Source: an uncultured Eubacteriales bacterium (lineage in GTDB: Bacteria > Bacillota > Clostridia > Christensenellales > Borkfalkiaceae). Taken from it: a DNA stretch of 64,000 nucleotides. A model generated the notes under the pieces. That model ran no database searches and was not told the origin of the DNA. It saw only the letters and a program-made list of their open reading frames with translations. Made by a program: the position numbers and the translations under genes. Position 1 is the stretch's first letter. Every line of letters begins with the position of its first letter. The stretch spans positions 1 through 64,000 of the forward strand of contig CAJLRM010000004.1 in NCBI GenBank assembly GCA_905209085.1, given 5' to 3'. This document shows, in pieces, positions 17,251-25,573 of this stretch.

Positions 17251-18704
17251 GAAATTTGACGCTTCTTACCGATTTGTACGAAATTACGATGGCATACGGC
17301 TTTTATAAACATCGTAAGCACGAAGAGGAAGCCGTATTCGACATTTTTTTCCGTCAGAATAAACTAATCACCTATTCTTTGGCGGCGGGACTGCAACAAG
17401 CCATGGATTATCTTCTCCACTGGCGTTTTTCCGAGGACGACATGGCATACCTGCGCTCGCTGAATCTTTTTGAAGAGGACTTTTTGAGCTATCTCGAAAA
17501 GATGCGATTTACGGGGGACGTGTATGCGGTGAAGGAGGGAGAGCCTGTTTTTCCCGGCGAGCCGATTCTGACGATCAAAGCGCCTCTCATTCAGGCGCAG
17601 TTTGCGGAAACCGCACTCCTCAATATCATCAATCATCAGACGCTGATCGCCACCAAGGCTTCTAAAATTTGCCGCGAAGCGGGCAAAGGGGCGGTAATGG
17701 AGTTCGGATTAAGGCGCGCGCAGGGTCCCGACGCGGGTATTTACGGCGCGCGGGCGGCAGTCATCGGCGGCTGTTCCTCGACCTCCAACGTCATCGCGGG
17801 ACAGATGTTCGACATTCCCGTCGCGGGAACGATGGCGCACAGTTGGGTAATGGATTTCGACAGCGAATACGAAGCTTTTAAGGCGTACGCGGATTCCTAT
17901 CCCGATAACTGTCTGCTGCTCGTGGACACTTACGACACTCTTCGCAGCGGCGTTCCCAACGCCATCAAAGTGTTTAAGGAATTGAAAGCGGCGGGACATA
18001 AACCCAAGGGCATCCGCCTCGACAGCGGCGACTTTGCCTATCTTTCCAAAAAAGCCCGCAAAATGCTCGACGAGGCGGGTTTCCCCGAAGCTATCATCTG
18101 CGCGTCGGGCGATCTCGACGAATATTCTATGTCCTCTCTGCGCCAACAGGGGGCGAAAATCGATCTGTGGGGCGTGGGTACGAAACTCATCACGTCCGAA
18201 GAAATGCCCGCGCTCGGCGGCGTCTATAAGCTTGCTGCGGTCATAAAGGAGGACGGAAAGGTCGTTCCGAAGATAAAGCTTTCGGACAACGCGGCGAAAA
18301 TCACCAATCCCTCTTTTAAAAACCTCTATCGACTGTACGATAAAGCGGACGGAATGGCGATTGCCGACCTCATCACCATGCGGGAAGAAACCATCGACGA
18401 GAGCAAGCCCTTGACGATTTTTCACCCCTTAGAAACCTGGAAGCGGATCACGGTAAAAAATTTCCGCGCGGAACCTTTGCTCCACACCATCGTGGAGAAG
18501 GGAAAACTCGTTTACGAATTTCCCCGGCTGATGGAGATACAGGCGTTTTCGAAGAGAGAGCTTGCCAAATTCTGGGAAGAATACCTGCGCCTCGATATGC
18601 CGGAACTCTATAAAGTGGACCTTTCGGAAAGACTGCACGCCTTAAAGAGCAAAATGCTCGACGAAATACGCGGCGGGCAAAGTCCGGACGGAGCGCGCGG
18701 CTGA
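17247..18704 (+). CDS. pncB: Nicotinate phosphoribosyltransferase
   Basis: A 485-residue NAPRTase of normal length. It joins nicotinate to PRPP (with ATP hydrolysis) to make nicotinate mononucleotide in NAD salvage. 'LTDLYEITMAYGFYKH' at the N-terminus, 'EFGLRRAQGPDAG', 'GTMAHSWVM', 'LLVDTYDTLRSGVPNAI' and 'GIRLDSGDFAYLSKKAR' are hallmark segments. Overlaps lgt by 4 nt (ATGA) and the next gene by 1 nt (TGATG), so all three should be translated together. Confidence 0.93.
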   Translation: MRNLTLLTDLYEITMAYGFYKHRKHEEEAVFDIFFRQNKLITYSLAAGLQQAMDYLLHWRFSEDDMAYLRSLNLFEEDFLSYLEKMRFTGDVYAVKEGEPVFPGEPILTIKAPLIQAQFAETALLNIINHQTLIATKASKICREAGKGAVMEFGLRRAQGPDAGIYGARAAVIGGCSSTSNVIAGQMFDIPVAGTMAHSWVMDFDSEYEAFKAYADSYPDNCLLLVDTYDTLRSGVPNAIKVFKELKAAGHKPKGIRLDSGDFAYLSKKARKMLDEAGFPEAIICASGDLDEYSMSSLRQQGAKIDLWGVGTKLITSEEMPALGGVYKLAAVIKEDGKVVPKIKLSDNAAKITNPSFKNLYRLYDKADGMAIADLITMREETIDESKPLTIFHPLETWKRITVKNFRAEPLLHTIVEKGKLVYEFPRLMEIQAFSKRELAKFWEEYLRLDMPELYKVDLSERLHALKSKMLDEIRGGQSPDGARG

Positions 18705-19255
18705 TGTCCAGGCTGTATACGCAGCGGCGGCACGAACAGGCGCTCGGAGAATTGAAGGCGGAATACGACGGACGTTTGAAGGAGCTTCAAGCGGCGCTCG
18801 CCGAGTTAAAGGAAGAAAACCGCAGCTTGTCCGCGGAGATTTCCCTGCTGACCGCGCAGAAACAGTCCATTTCGGACGCGATGATCGCCGCGGGGGAAAA
18901 GCGGGAAGAAATGCAGGCGCAGCTCGCCGTATTCATTGAATCGGAAAAGGCGATCGCGGTGCAGGCGGCGGAAAAGGCGCAGGCTCTTTTGGAGGACGTG
19001 CGCGCGGCTTATCCCGACGAAGCGGCGTCCAGGAGATTTTCAGATTTTGAAAGGCGTTTGAAAACGCTTCTCTCTCCGCCCTCGCAGGGAGAATCGGAGG
19101 AAGACGAAGCGGAAAATTCGCTTTCCGAAGAGGAGTTCTTTCCCCGTGAACTACATAGCTGCCTTGCGTTTTCAGCGTCGGAAACGTCGGAAAAAGCGGG
19201 CGAGGAGTGGGAATTGAAAGAAGTGCTGGAAACGCTGGGACTTTGCGACGATTGA
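18704..19255 (+). CDS. Coiled-coil protein of unknown function
   Basis: A 183-residue protein, start ATG within the pncB stop (TGATG). Residues ~5-110 are a long Ala/Glu/Gln-rich heptad pattern typical of a coiled coil ('LKELQAALAELKEENRSLSAE'; given in parts LKELQAALAE, LKEENRSLSAE). The C-terminal third is acidic and Ser-rich. No signal or membrane segment. Likely structural or scaffolding; no family recognised. Confidence 0.7.
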   Translation: MSRLYTQRRHEQALGELKAEYDGRLKELQAALAELKEENRSLSAEISLLTAQKQSISDAMIAAGEKREEMQAQLAVFIESEKAIAVQAAEKAQALLEDVRAAYPDEAASRRFSDFERRLKTLLSPPSQGESEEDEAENSLSEEEFFPRELHSCLAFSASETSEKAGEEWELKEVLETLGLCDD

Positions 19256-19403
19256 AAGAACGGGGATATTTTTAAAGGAATCGTAAGATGCCGCAAGGAG
19301 AATCTCTATCAAAAAATAGGCGCGGACGTTTGCGGGGATTGTATTTCGCAGCCTCACGAAGGTCTGCTTCGGCCCCACAGCGGGCACAAATAAGGATATA
19401 TCC

Positions 19404-20027
19404 ATGATGGAAGAAAACAAGACGACACAAAAAGGGGAAAGGGCGAAAAGCCTGAAAGGTTCGTGCCTTTGGGGAATTTTGCTCTTTGCCGTTCTCATTT
19501 TCATAGACCAGCTCACCAAAGCGCTGGCAGCCGCCTATCTCGATCCGACGGATTCCATTCCCATCGTCAAGGGATGGCTGGAAATCCGGATCGTGTATAA
19601 CCGCGGCATTTCCTACGGTTTGGGCGACGACGCGAAGCCGTGGGTAAAGATCGCGGTTATCGCCGCTACGGCGATCATGATGGCAGCCCTCGCCATTCTG
19701 TATTTTAAAGTGAATAAAAACCGTAGACTCGTGCGTACGGCGCTCGCGTTTATCGTCGCGGGAGGAGTGGGAAATCTCATCGACCGGGTATATTATAAGG
19801 TCTGGGAACCGGGCGGGCTTTTGGGGGTGCGCGATATGGTGGACGTCAGTCGTTTCGGATTCGCGGTCTGTAATTTTGCGGACTTTTTCATCACGGCGGG
19901 TGCCGTCATGATCGTCCTTTCCTTCCTCTTTTTCGATAAGGACGCGCTTCTTCCCGTCGGAAAATACAGAGAACAGCATCTAAAAGAAAAGGAAAAGGCG
20001 CAAGCCGCCGTATCCGAGGAAAAATAG
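19404..20027 (+). CDS. lspA: Lipoprotein signal peptidase (signal peptidase II)
   Basis: A 207-residue protein with four membrane helices. It cleaves lipoprotein signal peptides after Lgt has lipidated the cysteine. Both catalytic-Asp motifs are present: 'VGNLIDRVYY' and 'AVCNFADFFITAG'. An N-terminal ~28-residue polar extension and a charged C-terminal tail make it longer than the usual ~160. ATG-ATG start behind AAGG. Followed 3 nt later by rluD. Confidence 0.92.
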   Translation: MMEENKTTQKGERAKSLKGSCLWGILLFAVLIFIDQLTKALAAAYLDPTDSIPIVKGWLEIRIVYNRGISYGLGDDAKPWVKIAVIAATAIMMAALAILYFKVNKNRRLVRTALAFIVAGGVGNLIDRVYYKVWEPGGLLGVRDMVDVSRFGFAVCNFADFFITAGAVMIVLSFLFFDKDALLPVGKYREQHLKEKEKAQAAVSEEK

Positions 20028-20030
20028 GAG

Positions 20031-20978
20031 ATGGACAATCGCTTTTTTGTGGCGGAGGAAAACTGTAAACGGCTGGACGTTTTTTTGAGCGAACAGATGG
20101 AGGACTTCACCCGCTCCCATATAAAAAAGCTGATCGACGGGGGCAGGGTTGCGGTGAACGGCAGTTTTGCCAAGGCGGGCGCCGATATCAAAACGGGTGA
20201 CGAGATTTCCGTCGAGATTCCCGACGCCGCGGAATATTCCGTCAAACCCGAGAATATTCCCATCGAGATCGTCTATCAGGACAAAGATTTTGCCGTCGTC
20301 AACAAGCCGCAGGGCATGACGGTGCATATCGGCAACGGAAATACGCAAGGGACGCTGGTCAACGCGCTGTTGTACGCATTGGACAGTCTTAGCGGGATCG
20401 GCGGGGTATTGCGTCCCGGCATCGTGCATAGAATAGACAAGGACACGTCGGGGCTTTTGGTCGTCGCGAAAAACGATCGCGCACACGCTTCTTTGGCAAA
20501 GCAGATCGCGGAGAAATCCTGTCACAGAATCTATTTCGCTTTGCTCGAAGGCAGCGTCAAAGCGGATTCGGGGCGCATCGTTACGGAGATAGGCCGCAGT
20601 CCGTCCGATCGCCTGAAAATGGCGGTTCTGCCCGAAGGCAAGGGGAAAACGGCAATCACCGATTACGAAGTCGAGGCGAGGTACGGCGGGGAGTATACCC
20701 TCTGCCGATTTACTCTGCAAACGGGGCGCACGCACCAGATAAGAGTCCACGCCAAATACATGGGCAATCCCGTCGTAGGCGATCCTCTCTATGGGATTCG
20801 CCGGCAGAAATTCAAGTTGAACGGTCAGCTCCTGCACGCTTATAAACTGATATTGACGCATCCTTCGACGGGAGAGCGCATGGAGTTCACCGCCCCGCTT
20901 CCCGGATATTTTCAGGAAATTTTGCATAAACTCGGCAGACAGTACGACGCGGGGATAAAGATGGAGGAAAGGAGATAG
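20031..20978 (+). CDS. rluD: RluD-family 23S rRNA pseudouridine synthase
   Basis: A 315-residue protein. The N-terminal S4 RNA-binding domain ('RLDVFLSEQMEDFTRSHIKKLI' in parts RLDVFLSEQ, TRSHIKKLIDGG) is followed by the catalytic domain with 'VHRIDKDTSGLLVVAKND', where the Asp is the nucleophile, and 'LQTGRTHQIRVHAKYMGNPV'. Converts uridines in 23S rRNA to pseudouridine. The position after lspA and before pyrR is conserved in Firmicutes. Confidence 0.9.
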   Translation: MDNRFFVAEENCKRLDVFLSEQMEDFTRSHIKKLIDGGRVAVNGSFAKAGADIKTGDEISVEIPDAAEYSVKPENIPIEIVYQDKDFAVVNKPQGMTVHIGNGNTQGTLVNALLYALDSLSGIGGVLRPGIVHRIDKDTSGLLVVAKNDRAHASLAKQIAEKSCHRIYFALLEGSVKADSGRIVTEIGRSPSDRLKMAVLPEGKGKTAITDYEVEARYGGEYTLCRFTLQTGRTHQIRVHAKYMGNPVVGDPLYGIRRQKFKLNGQLLHAYKLILTHPSTGERMEFTAPLPGYFQEILHKLGRQYDAGIKMEERR

Positions 20979-20982
20979 ACGG

Positions 20983-21525
20983 ATGAAAGAAATTCTCGAC
21001 GCCGCGGGATTGGAACGCGCCTTGAAACGCCTTTCGCACGAGATTGCGGAAAAAAACGACGGTCTGGACGGAGTCGCGTTGATAGGCATCCGCACGCGCG
21101 GCGTGATCGTGGCGGAGCGCATCCGCCGCTATATCGAGGAGGCGGAGGGCGTTTCTTTGCCTTTGGGAATCCTCGACATCACGCTGTATCGGGACGATAT
21201 TTTGAGCTGCGATGCGGTGGTAAAGGGCACGGAGATCGATTTCGACATCACGGGCAAGACCATCGTTCTCTGCGACGACGTGCTGTATACGGGGCGCACG
21301 GTCCGCGCGGCGATTTCCGCGCTCGTTTCATTGAGCGGCAAGATGGGGCGGGCAAAGAAGATACAGCTTCTCGAAGTAGTGGACAGGGGACACCGTGAAC
21401 TTCCCTTCCGCGCCGATTTCATAGGTAAAAATATTCCGACCGCTCTGACGGAAAAAGTTTTCGTGCGCTTTCGGGAAACGGACGGGGAAGACGGCGTATA
21501 TCTCGCGGACGGCGAAAGGGAATAA
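20983..21525 (+). CDS. pyrR: PyrR, pyr operon attenuator / uracil phosphoribosyltransferase
   Basis: A 180-residue protein of normal length with the PRPP-binding loop 'VILCDDVLYTGRTVRAAI' style segment (IVLCDDVLYTGRTVRAA here). PyrR binds pyr mRNA in the presence of UMP to cause termination and has uracil phosphoribosyltransferase activity. AAGGAG lies inside the end of rluD, 4-nt gap between genes. No pyr biosynthesis genes are in the window, so it acts in trans. Confidence 0.9.
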   Translation: MKEILDAAGLERALKRLSHEIAEKNDGLDGVALIGIRTRGVIVAERIRRYIEEAEGVSLPLGILDITLYRDDILSCDAVVKGTEIDFDITGKTIVLCDDVLYTGRTVRAAISALVSLSGKMGRAKKIQLLEVVDRGHRELPFRADFIGKNIPTALTEKVFVRFRETDGEDGVYLADGERE

Positions 21526-21596
21526 ATTAAGCTTGTAACTCTTTTCCTCGCGGAAAAGGGAACGCATAAAAATCTTTTAAGGAGGTTATACATACA

Positions 21597-21905
21597 ATGG
21601 CGACAAAGAAAACAACGACGACAACGACCGCGAAAAGGACTTCGGGCAAAAGTTGGTTGATTCGGGCGTGCAGCTATTTTGCGCTCGTGATAGCGGCTTT
21701 TCTCTTCTTATTGGGCGGCATTCTCAACAACAGCATTACGAATGTGCTCAACCTGATCGGTCAATTGCTTATGGTTGTAGGCATCGGCTTTCCCGCGTAC
21801 GACTATACGCGCGGCAAGCATAAGGCTTGGAAAATCGTTTATTGGGTGGCGCTCGCGGTTTATATCTTCGGCTGTATCTTCGGCGTTATCCGTGGATTAA
21901 AGTAA
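21597..21905 (+). CDS. Small membrane protein
   Basis: A 102-residue protein with a Thr/Lys-rich N-terminus and three hydrophobic helices (~20-45, 48-70, 80-100). Perfect AAGGAGG at a good distance from ATG. Function unknown. Confidence 0.75.
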   Translation: MATKKTTTTTTAKRTSGKSWLIRACSYFALVIAAFLFLLGGILNNSITNVLNLIGQLLMVVGIGFPAYDYTRGKHKAWKIVYWVALAVYIFGCIFGVIRGLK

Positions 21906-21919
21906 AAGCCGTAAAAGAT

Positions 21920-21957
21920 AAAGAGCGGGATTCTTTCGGGAATGCCGCTTTTTTTCT
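21920..21957 (+). terminator. Intrinsic terminator
   Basis: AAAGAGCGG and CCGCTTTTTTTC flank a short loop between the small membrane protein gene and der. Confidence 0.7.
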
Positions 21958-21985
21958 TTACAAAACGTGTAAAAAACGGTATAAT
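21957..21985 (+). promoter_or_regulatory. Promoter of der
   Basis: TTTACA at 21957-21962 and TATAAT at 21980-21985, spacing 17 bp. Confidence 0.75.
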
Positions 21986-22045
21986 GATTTCGTATATTTA
22001 AATCGTCCGCGCTTTGTGTGCGCGGCGCAAGGAGAAAGAGCAGAT

Positions 22046-23359
22046 ATGGCAAATCCTTTGATTGCGCTCGTGGGGCGTCCCAATGTGGGAAAGAGCACGT
22101 TTTTCAATAAAGTGGCGGGGCGGAAAATTTCCATTACGGAAGATCGTCCCGGCGTTACGCGGGACAGGCTCTATGCGGACGGGGAATGGCGGGGCAAGCA
22201 TTTCACCATGGTGGACACGGGCGGCATCGAGTTGAAGTCGGACGACATCATGTGGAAGGAGATTGCCAAACAGGCGGATGTCGCCATCGATACGGCAGAC
22301 GTCATTCTATTCTTCACCGACGGCAGGGAGGGGCTGACTCCTTCCGATTACGACGTCGCGGATCTCCTTCGGCGCAGTAAAAAGCCCGTGATTTTGGTAG
22401 TCAATAAAATAGACGACTATTCTCCCGATAAGATTTTCGAGTTTTACTCGCTGGGACTGGGGGAGCCTTATGCGGTTTCCGCGGAACATTCCCAAGGCAT
22501 CGGGGACGTTCTGGACGAGGCGGTGAGCCTTTTCCCCGAGAACGATTCGGAGGTGGTTCCCTCTTTGAAAATTGCGGTCGTCGGCAAGCCGAATGCGGGA
22601 AAATCGAGCCTTGTCAATAAGCTTTTGGGCGCGGAGCGCAGCATCGTCACGCCGATCGCGGGCACCACCCGCGACGCCATCGATACGCTGTTGGAACGCG
22701 GCGGCAAAATGTATACGCTTATCGATACGGCGGGGATCCGCAAGAAAAAGAACGTGGACGACGACGTGGAATATTACAGCAATATGCGCGCGTTCGACGC
22801 GGTGCGCCGCAGCGACGTATGTCTGCTGGTCGTAGACAGCGTCGAAGGGCTTACCGAACAGGACGTGAAGATCATCGGTTACGTGCACGAACAAGGGAAG
22901 CCCTCCGTTATTCTCATGAATAAGTGGGATCTCGTCGAGAAGGATGCGTACACCGTCAATAAATTCGAGGAGAAACTCAAACAGGATCTGAAATTTATGG
23001 ATTACTACAAATCCATTTATATTTCGGCAAAGACGGGGCAGCGGGTGGACAAAATTTTCGCGGTTGCGGAAGAGGCATACGCGCACGCGTCTTTCCGTAT
23101 CCCTACGGGCGCGTTGAACGATCTGATCGGAGATGCCGTCAGGCTCAACGAACCGCCTTCCTATCTCGGTCGCCGCATGAAAGTATATTTTTCCTCGCAG
23201 GTCGGCGTGTGTCCTCCCGTGTTCGTCCTCTTTGTCAACGACGAGGGGCTGATGCATTTCTCTTACGAAAGGTATCTGGAAAATACCATTCGTGCCGCTT
23301 ATGATTTTTCGGGAACTCCGATTAAGATCTTCGCTCGGGAAAAAAAGAACGACGATTAA
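22046..23359 (+). CDS. der: Ribosome-assembly GTPase Der (EngA)
   Basis: The start is ATG 22046 behind AAGGAG; the frame is open further upstream but the promoter lies there. The 437-residue protein carries two GTPase domains in tandem: 'GRPNVGKSTFFNKV' with 'DTGG' and 'NKID', then 'GKPNAGKSSLVNKL' with 'DTAG' and 'NKWD', and a C-terminal KH-like domain from ~350. It acts in 50S subunit maturation. Confidence 0.94.
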   Translation: MANPLIALVGRPNVGKSTFFNKVAGRKISITEDRPGVTRDRLYADGEWRGKHFTMVDTGGIELKSDDIMWKEIAKQADVAIDTADVILFFTDGREGLTPSDYDVADLLRRSKKPVILVVNKIDDYSPDKIFEFYSLGLGEPYAVSAEHSQGIGDVLDEAVSLFPENDSEVVPSLKIAVVGKPNAGKSSLVNKLLGAERSIVTPIAGTTRDAIDTLLERGGKMYTLIDTAGIRKKKNVDDDVEYYSNMRAFDAVRRSDVCLLVVDSVEGLTEQDVKIIGYVHEQGKPSVILMNKWDLVEKDAYTVNKFEEKLKQDLKFMDYYKSIYISAKTGQRVDKIFAVAEEAYAHASFRIPTGALNDLIGDAVRLNEPPSYLGRRMKVYFSSQVGVCPPVFVLFVNDEGLMHFSYERYLENTIRAAYDFSGTPIKIFAREKKNDD

Positions 23360-23478
23360 TTTTTTAATCTCTGCCCACTATGTCCTTTTAATGGGGATGG
23401 ATAAAGAAAAGGGAAGGGCAGGTAAGCGCTTACGGAAAAAAATCTGCGCCTTTGAAAAAGGATAGACGAGGAGAAATA

Positions 23479-24207
23479 ATGAAAGAATTGGCGCTTTCTC
23501 AATACTGGTATCAGTTTGTTCTGATGGGAGTGGTCTGTTACATCATCGGCTGTTTCAATTTCGCCAAACTGATCGCGCGTTTTAAGCATAAGGACATTAC
23601 GAAAATCGGCAGCGGGAATCCGGGTACCATGAATATGAGCCGGGAATTCGGTCTGAAAGTGGGGATCATCACCTTTTTCTGCGACGCATTCAAGGGGGGG
23701 ATTCCCGCGCTCATCAGCTATTTTGTATATCGCGGCTACGTATTCGCGGGCAGAGATGTCATCGTCGCGGATTTCACCCGTTATTTTTGCGGCGTGTGCG
23801 TCATTATCGGGCATATTTACCCCGTCACGATGAAGTTCAGGGGCGGAAAGGGGATCGCTTCCACGCTGGGACTATTTTGGATAAATCTCGGCTGCGAGAA
23901 TCCGTGGTTTCTTCTCGTCGGATTTGCGGCGTTTTGGTTGATCGCTTTTTACATCGTGGGAACGGAATGGGGATCGATGGGATCGCTGATCGGGGTTTCG
24001 GGCTTCGGAGTTTGGCAGGCGATTCTCTTTTGGTTTCGCTATCGGGCGGAACCGTCGAATATATACGTCGTTCTTTTGTTTTTGCTGATTTTTCTCATCG
24101 ACTTTTTGACGTGGTTTGCGCATAGAAAAAATATTATGCGCCTTCTGGCCGGGGAGGAACACCGCACTTCCGTCAAGAAAATGGTGTCTAAAAAGAAAAA
24201 AGCCTGA
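23479..24207 (+). CDS. plsY: Acyl-phosphate:glycerol-3-phosphate acyltransferase
   Basis: The start is ATG 23479, after GAGGAG; an ATG 27 nt upstream has no such site. The 242-residue protein has about five membrane helices and the PlsY motifs 'KIGSGNPGTMNMSREFG' (consensus GSGNIGATN) and 'FRGGKGIASTLG'. It makes lysophosphatidic acid, the first step of phospholipid synthesis. Slightly longer than the usual ~200 residues, with a basic C-terminal tail. Confidence 0.9.
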   Translation: MKELALSQYWYQFVLMGVVCYIIGCFNFAKLIARFKHKDITKIGSGNPGTMNMSREFGLKVGIITFFCDAFKGGIPALISYFVYRGYVFAGRDVIVADFTRYFCGVCVIIGHIYPVTMKFRGGKGIASTLGLFWINLGCENPWFLLVGFAAFWLIAFYIVGTEWGSMGSLIGVSGFGVWQAILFWFRYRAEPSNIYVVLLFLLIFLIDFLTWFAHRKNIMRLLAGEEHRTSVKKMVSKKKKA

Positions 24208-24214
24208 AAAGCAG

Positions 24215-24243
24215 TTTACTTTTTCAGAAAAAACGTGTATAAT
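24215..24243 (+). promoter_or_regulatory. Promoter of ssrA
   Basis: TTTACT at 24215-24220 and TATAAT at 24238-24243, spacing 17 bp. The tmRNA 5' end follows 39 nt after the -10 box. Confidence 0.7.
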
Positions 24244-24281
24244 AGAAGTACGGAATCGAGATAGTCTGTCGGTTCCCATAC

Positions 24282-24650
24282 GGGGGTGCACCGGATTCGA
24301 TTGCCGGTGAGCGAAAAGATAAGCATACTGCGGACGGAGTGCCCGCATCAACAACATTCCGCTAAATTTAAATGCAGATAACAATGCAAATTACGCTCTT
24401 GCAGCGTAAACTCGTTATTTTATAACGATCGTCGCGCCCGGTTTATCCGTCGGTCGGGGGTGCGGCGTCAAACAGACGGAAAAATCTTATCCGAATCGGG
24501 AAGTGTTCGGAGAGATTATTTAGCTTCCTGCGATGCGCAAAGCGTGTTTACCCGCGTTGCAGCGTTTAAGAAAAAAAGATAAACTAAGTATGTAGAAAGT
24601 TTTTTGGCAGCCGAGTAAGACGTGAGTTCGACTCTCACCACCTCCACCAA
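24282..24650 (+). ncRNA. ssrA: tmRNA
   Basis: The 5' end GGGGGTGCACCGGATTCGA pairs with the 3' end CACCTCC before ACCA, forming the tRNA-like acceptor; the T-arm GAGTTCGACTC is present, and CCA is encoded. The tag frame (24374-24409) reads ADNNANYALAA and ends with TAA, so stalled proteins receive a tag ending in ALAA. Length is 369 nt. It rescues stalled ribosomes with SmpB. Confidence 0.95.
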
Positions 24651-24658
24651 GTTAAACC

Positions 24659-24696
24659 TAAATCGAACCACCTACGGTTCGGTTTAGTTTTTTTTG
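24659..24696 (+). terminator. Terminator of ssrA
   Basis: CTAAATCGAACC and GGTTCGGTTTAG (one G-U pair) around six bases, then eight Ts. The tRNA-Ala terminator displaced to 47629 has almost the same stem. Confidence 0.9.
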
Positions 24697-24819
24697 TCGC
24701 GCTTAAAATATTGCATAAAAGGTCTTTGATTTGCCATATATCTTCTTGTTTGAATTAGGACGAGTATTTATCCGAGAAATATAAAATCTCGCAAAAAACG
24801 GCCGTTTATGCCGCGAAAG

Positions 24820-24954
24820 ACTCTTGACAGGAGAAAGTAGTGTGTTAGGCTGTTATGCCAAAGGTAACAAAAAGCTCCACGGGACGTTGGGGTTGGCGCT
24901 TTTAAGCCTTTACAACGCACTCTGCAGAGGCTCTTGTCAAGAGTACCGTGGAGC
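24820..24954 (+). repeat. Nested inverted repeats that mask a ribosome binding site
   Basis: GCTCCACGG (24874-24882) is complementary to CCGTGGAGC (24946-24954), which contains the GGAG in front of the small hydrophobic peptide at 24965. ACTCTTGACAGGAG (24820-24833) matches the reverse complement of 24931-24944 in 13 of 14 bases. The strand could fold in alternative ways. Confidence 0.55.
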
Positions 24955-24964
24955 AAATAGCTGT

Positions 24965-25033
24965 ATGCTTTATATGCCTATTTTTACGTTCATTTTAATT
25001 TCATCTACGGTTGGTTTATTCGGTATTGTATAG
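24965..25033 (+). CDS. Possible 22-residue hydrophobic peptide (type I toxin-like)
   Basis: ATG 24965 begins a 22-residue peptide that is almost wholly hydrophobic (MLYMPIFTFILISS...GLFGIV). GGAG is 11 nt upstream and can be sequestered by GCTCCAC 70 nt earlier. A minus-strand terminator lies just beyond the stop. Small membrane peptides with masked ribosome binding sites and a convergent antisense RNA are features of type I toxin-antitoxin loci. No match to a named toxin; the promoter is uncertain. Confidence 0.3.
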   Translation: MLYMPIFTFILISSTVGLFGIV

Positions 25034-25055
25034 GTATAAGAAATGTTTTTGTCGT

Positions 25056-25088
25056 AAAAGAAAAGAGTCCTGACGACAGTCAGGACTC
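25056..25088 (-). terminator. Minus-strand intrinsic terminator
   Basis: GAGTCCTGAC/GTCAGGACTC (25065-25088), 10 bp, four-base loop; only on the minus strand is it followed by a T-rich run. It implies a leftward transcript from the right, with no protein gene on that strand, hence a possible small RNA. Confidence 0.6.
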
Positions 25089-25151
25089 GTATATTACAAG
25101 CGCACGCCGTAGTGTCATTTAAGAAACTGCCTCTAAAAACTATTCAATTGA

Positions 25152-25179
25152 TTGACATTTTTTCAAAGTATGCTAAATT
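25152..25179 (+). promoter_or_regulatory. Promoter before the small zinc-finger gene
   Basis: TTGACA at 25152-25157 and TAAATT at 25174-25179, 16 bp apart, with TGC before the -10. Confidence 0.5.
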
Positions 25180-25206
25180 TTATTTACTAAATCTTAGAAT
25201 GGTTTT

Positions 25207-25380
25207 ATGCCACACGGAAAGTATGCTGAATGTCCTAAATGCGGAAAAATTGCAGGGAACGATGACATTGAAATTGAATTTGGCTATCGTTATGAGGGAA
25301 CAAAACCTCAATCGTGGTGTAAGGAATGTAGAAGTTTGTATAGCAGTTCTTTTTGTGCCTATACCGATTGCCTTTGGTGA
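25207..25380 (+). CDS. Small zinc-finger-like protein, possibly cut short by TGA
   Basis: A 57-residue frame beginning MPHGKYAECPKCGK and containing 'WCKECRS', two CxxC pairs that would bind one zinc ion. After its TGA (25378-25380) the same frame continues NEYPECKRAGKCPW and ends at TAA 25434 with two further cysteines, so the original protein was probably about 75 residues and the TGA is a nonsense change or a readthrough site. AT-rich like the restriction genes that follow; it may belong to that island. No strong ribosome binding site. Confidence 0.5.
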   Translation: MPHGKYAECPKCGKIAGNDDIEIEFGYRYEGTKPQSWCKECRSLYSSSFCAYTDCLW

Positions 25381-25517
25381 AACGAATACCCTGAATGCAA
25401 AAGAGCAGGGAAATGCCCGTGGAATGATGATTAATATTGAATTGGGCGTAGAACATTAAGTTTTTAGTGTTTTACGCTTTTTCTTTGAAAATAATTTAGA
25501 AAGTATTATAGATTTAC

Positions 25518-25546
25518 TTGTTATTATTCGCGTTTTAGAATATAAT
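25518..25546 (+). promoter_or_regulatory. Promoter of the restriction-modification operon
   Basis: TTGTTA at 25518-25523 and TATAAT at 25541-25546, spacing 17 bp, 28 bp before the first methylase. Confidence 0.7.
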
Positions 25547-25573
25547 AATATTATAAAAATTGGAGAAAAAAAT

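Noticed and set aside
19256..19393. 45 open codons after the TGA of the coiled-coil gene, with two Cys and several His
   Set aside because: No start codon; this length of open frame is not unusual by chance. Stop-codon readthrough has no other support.
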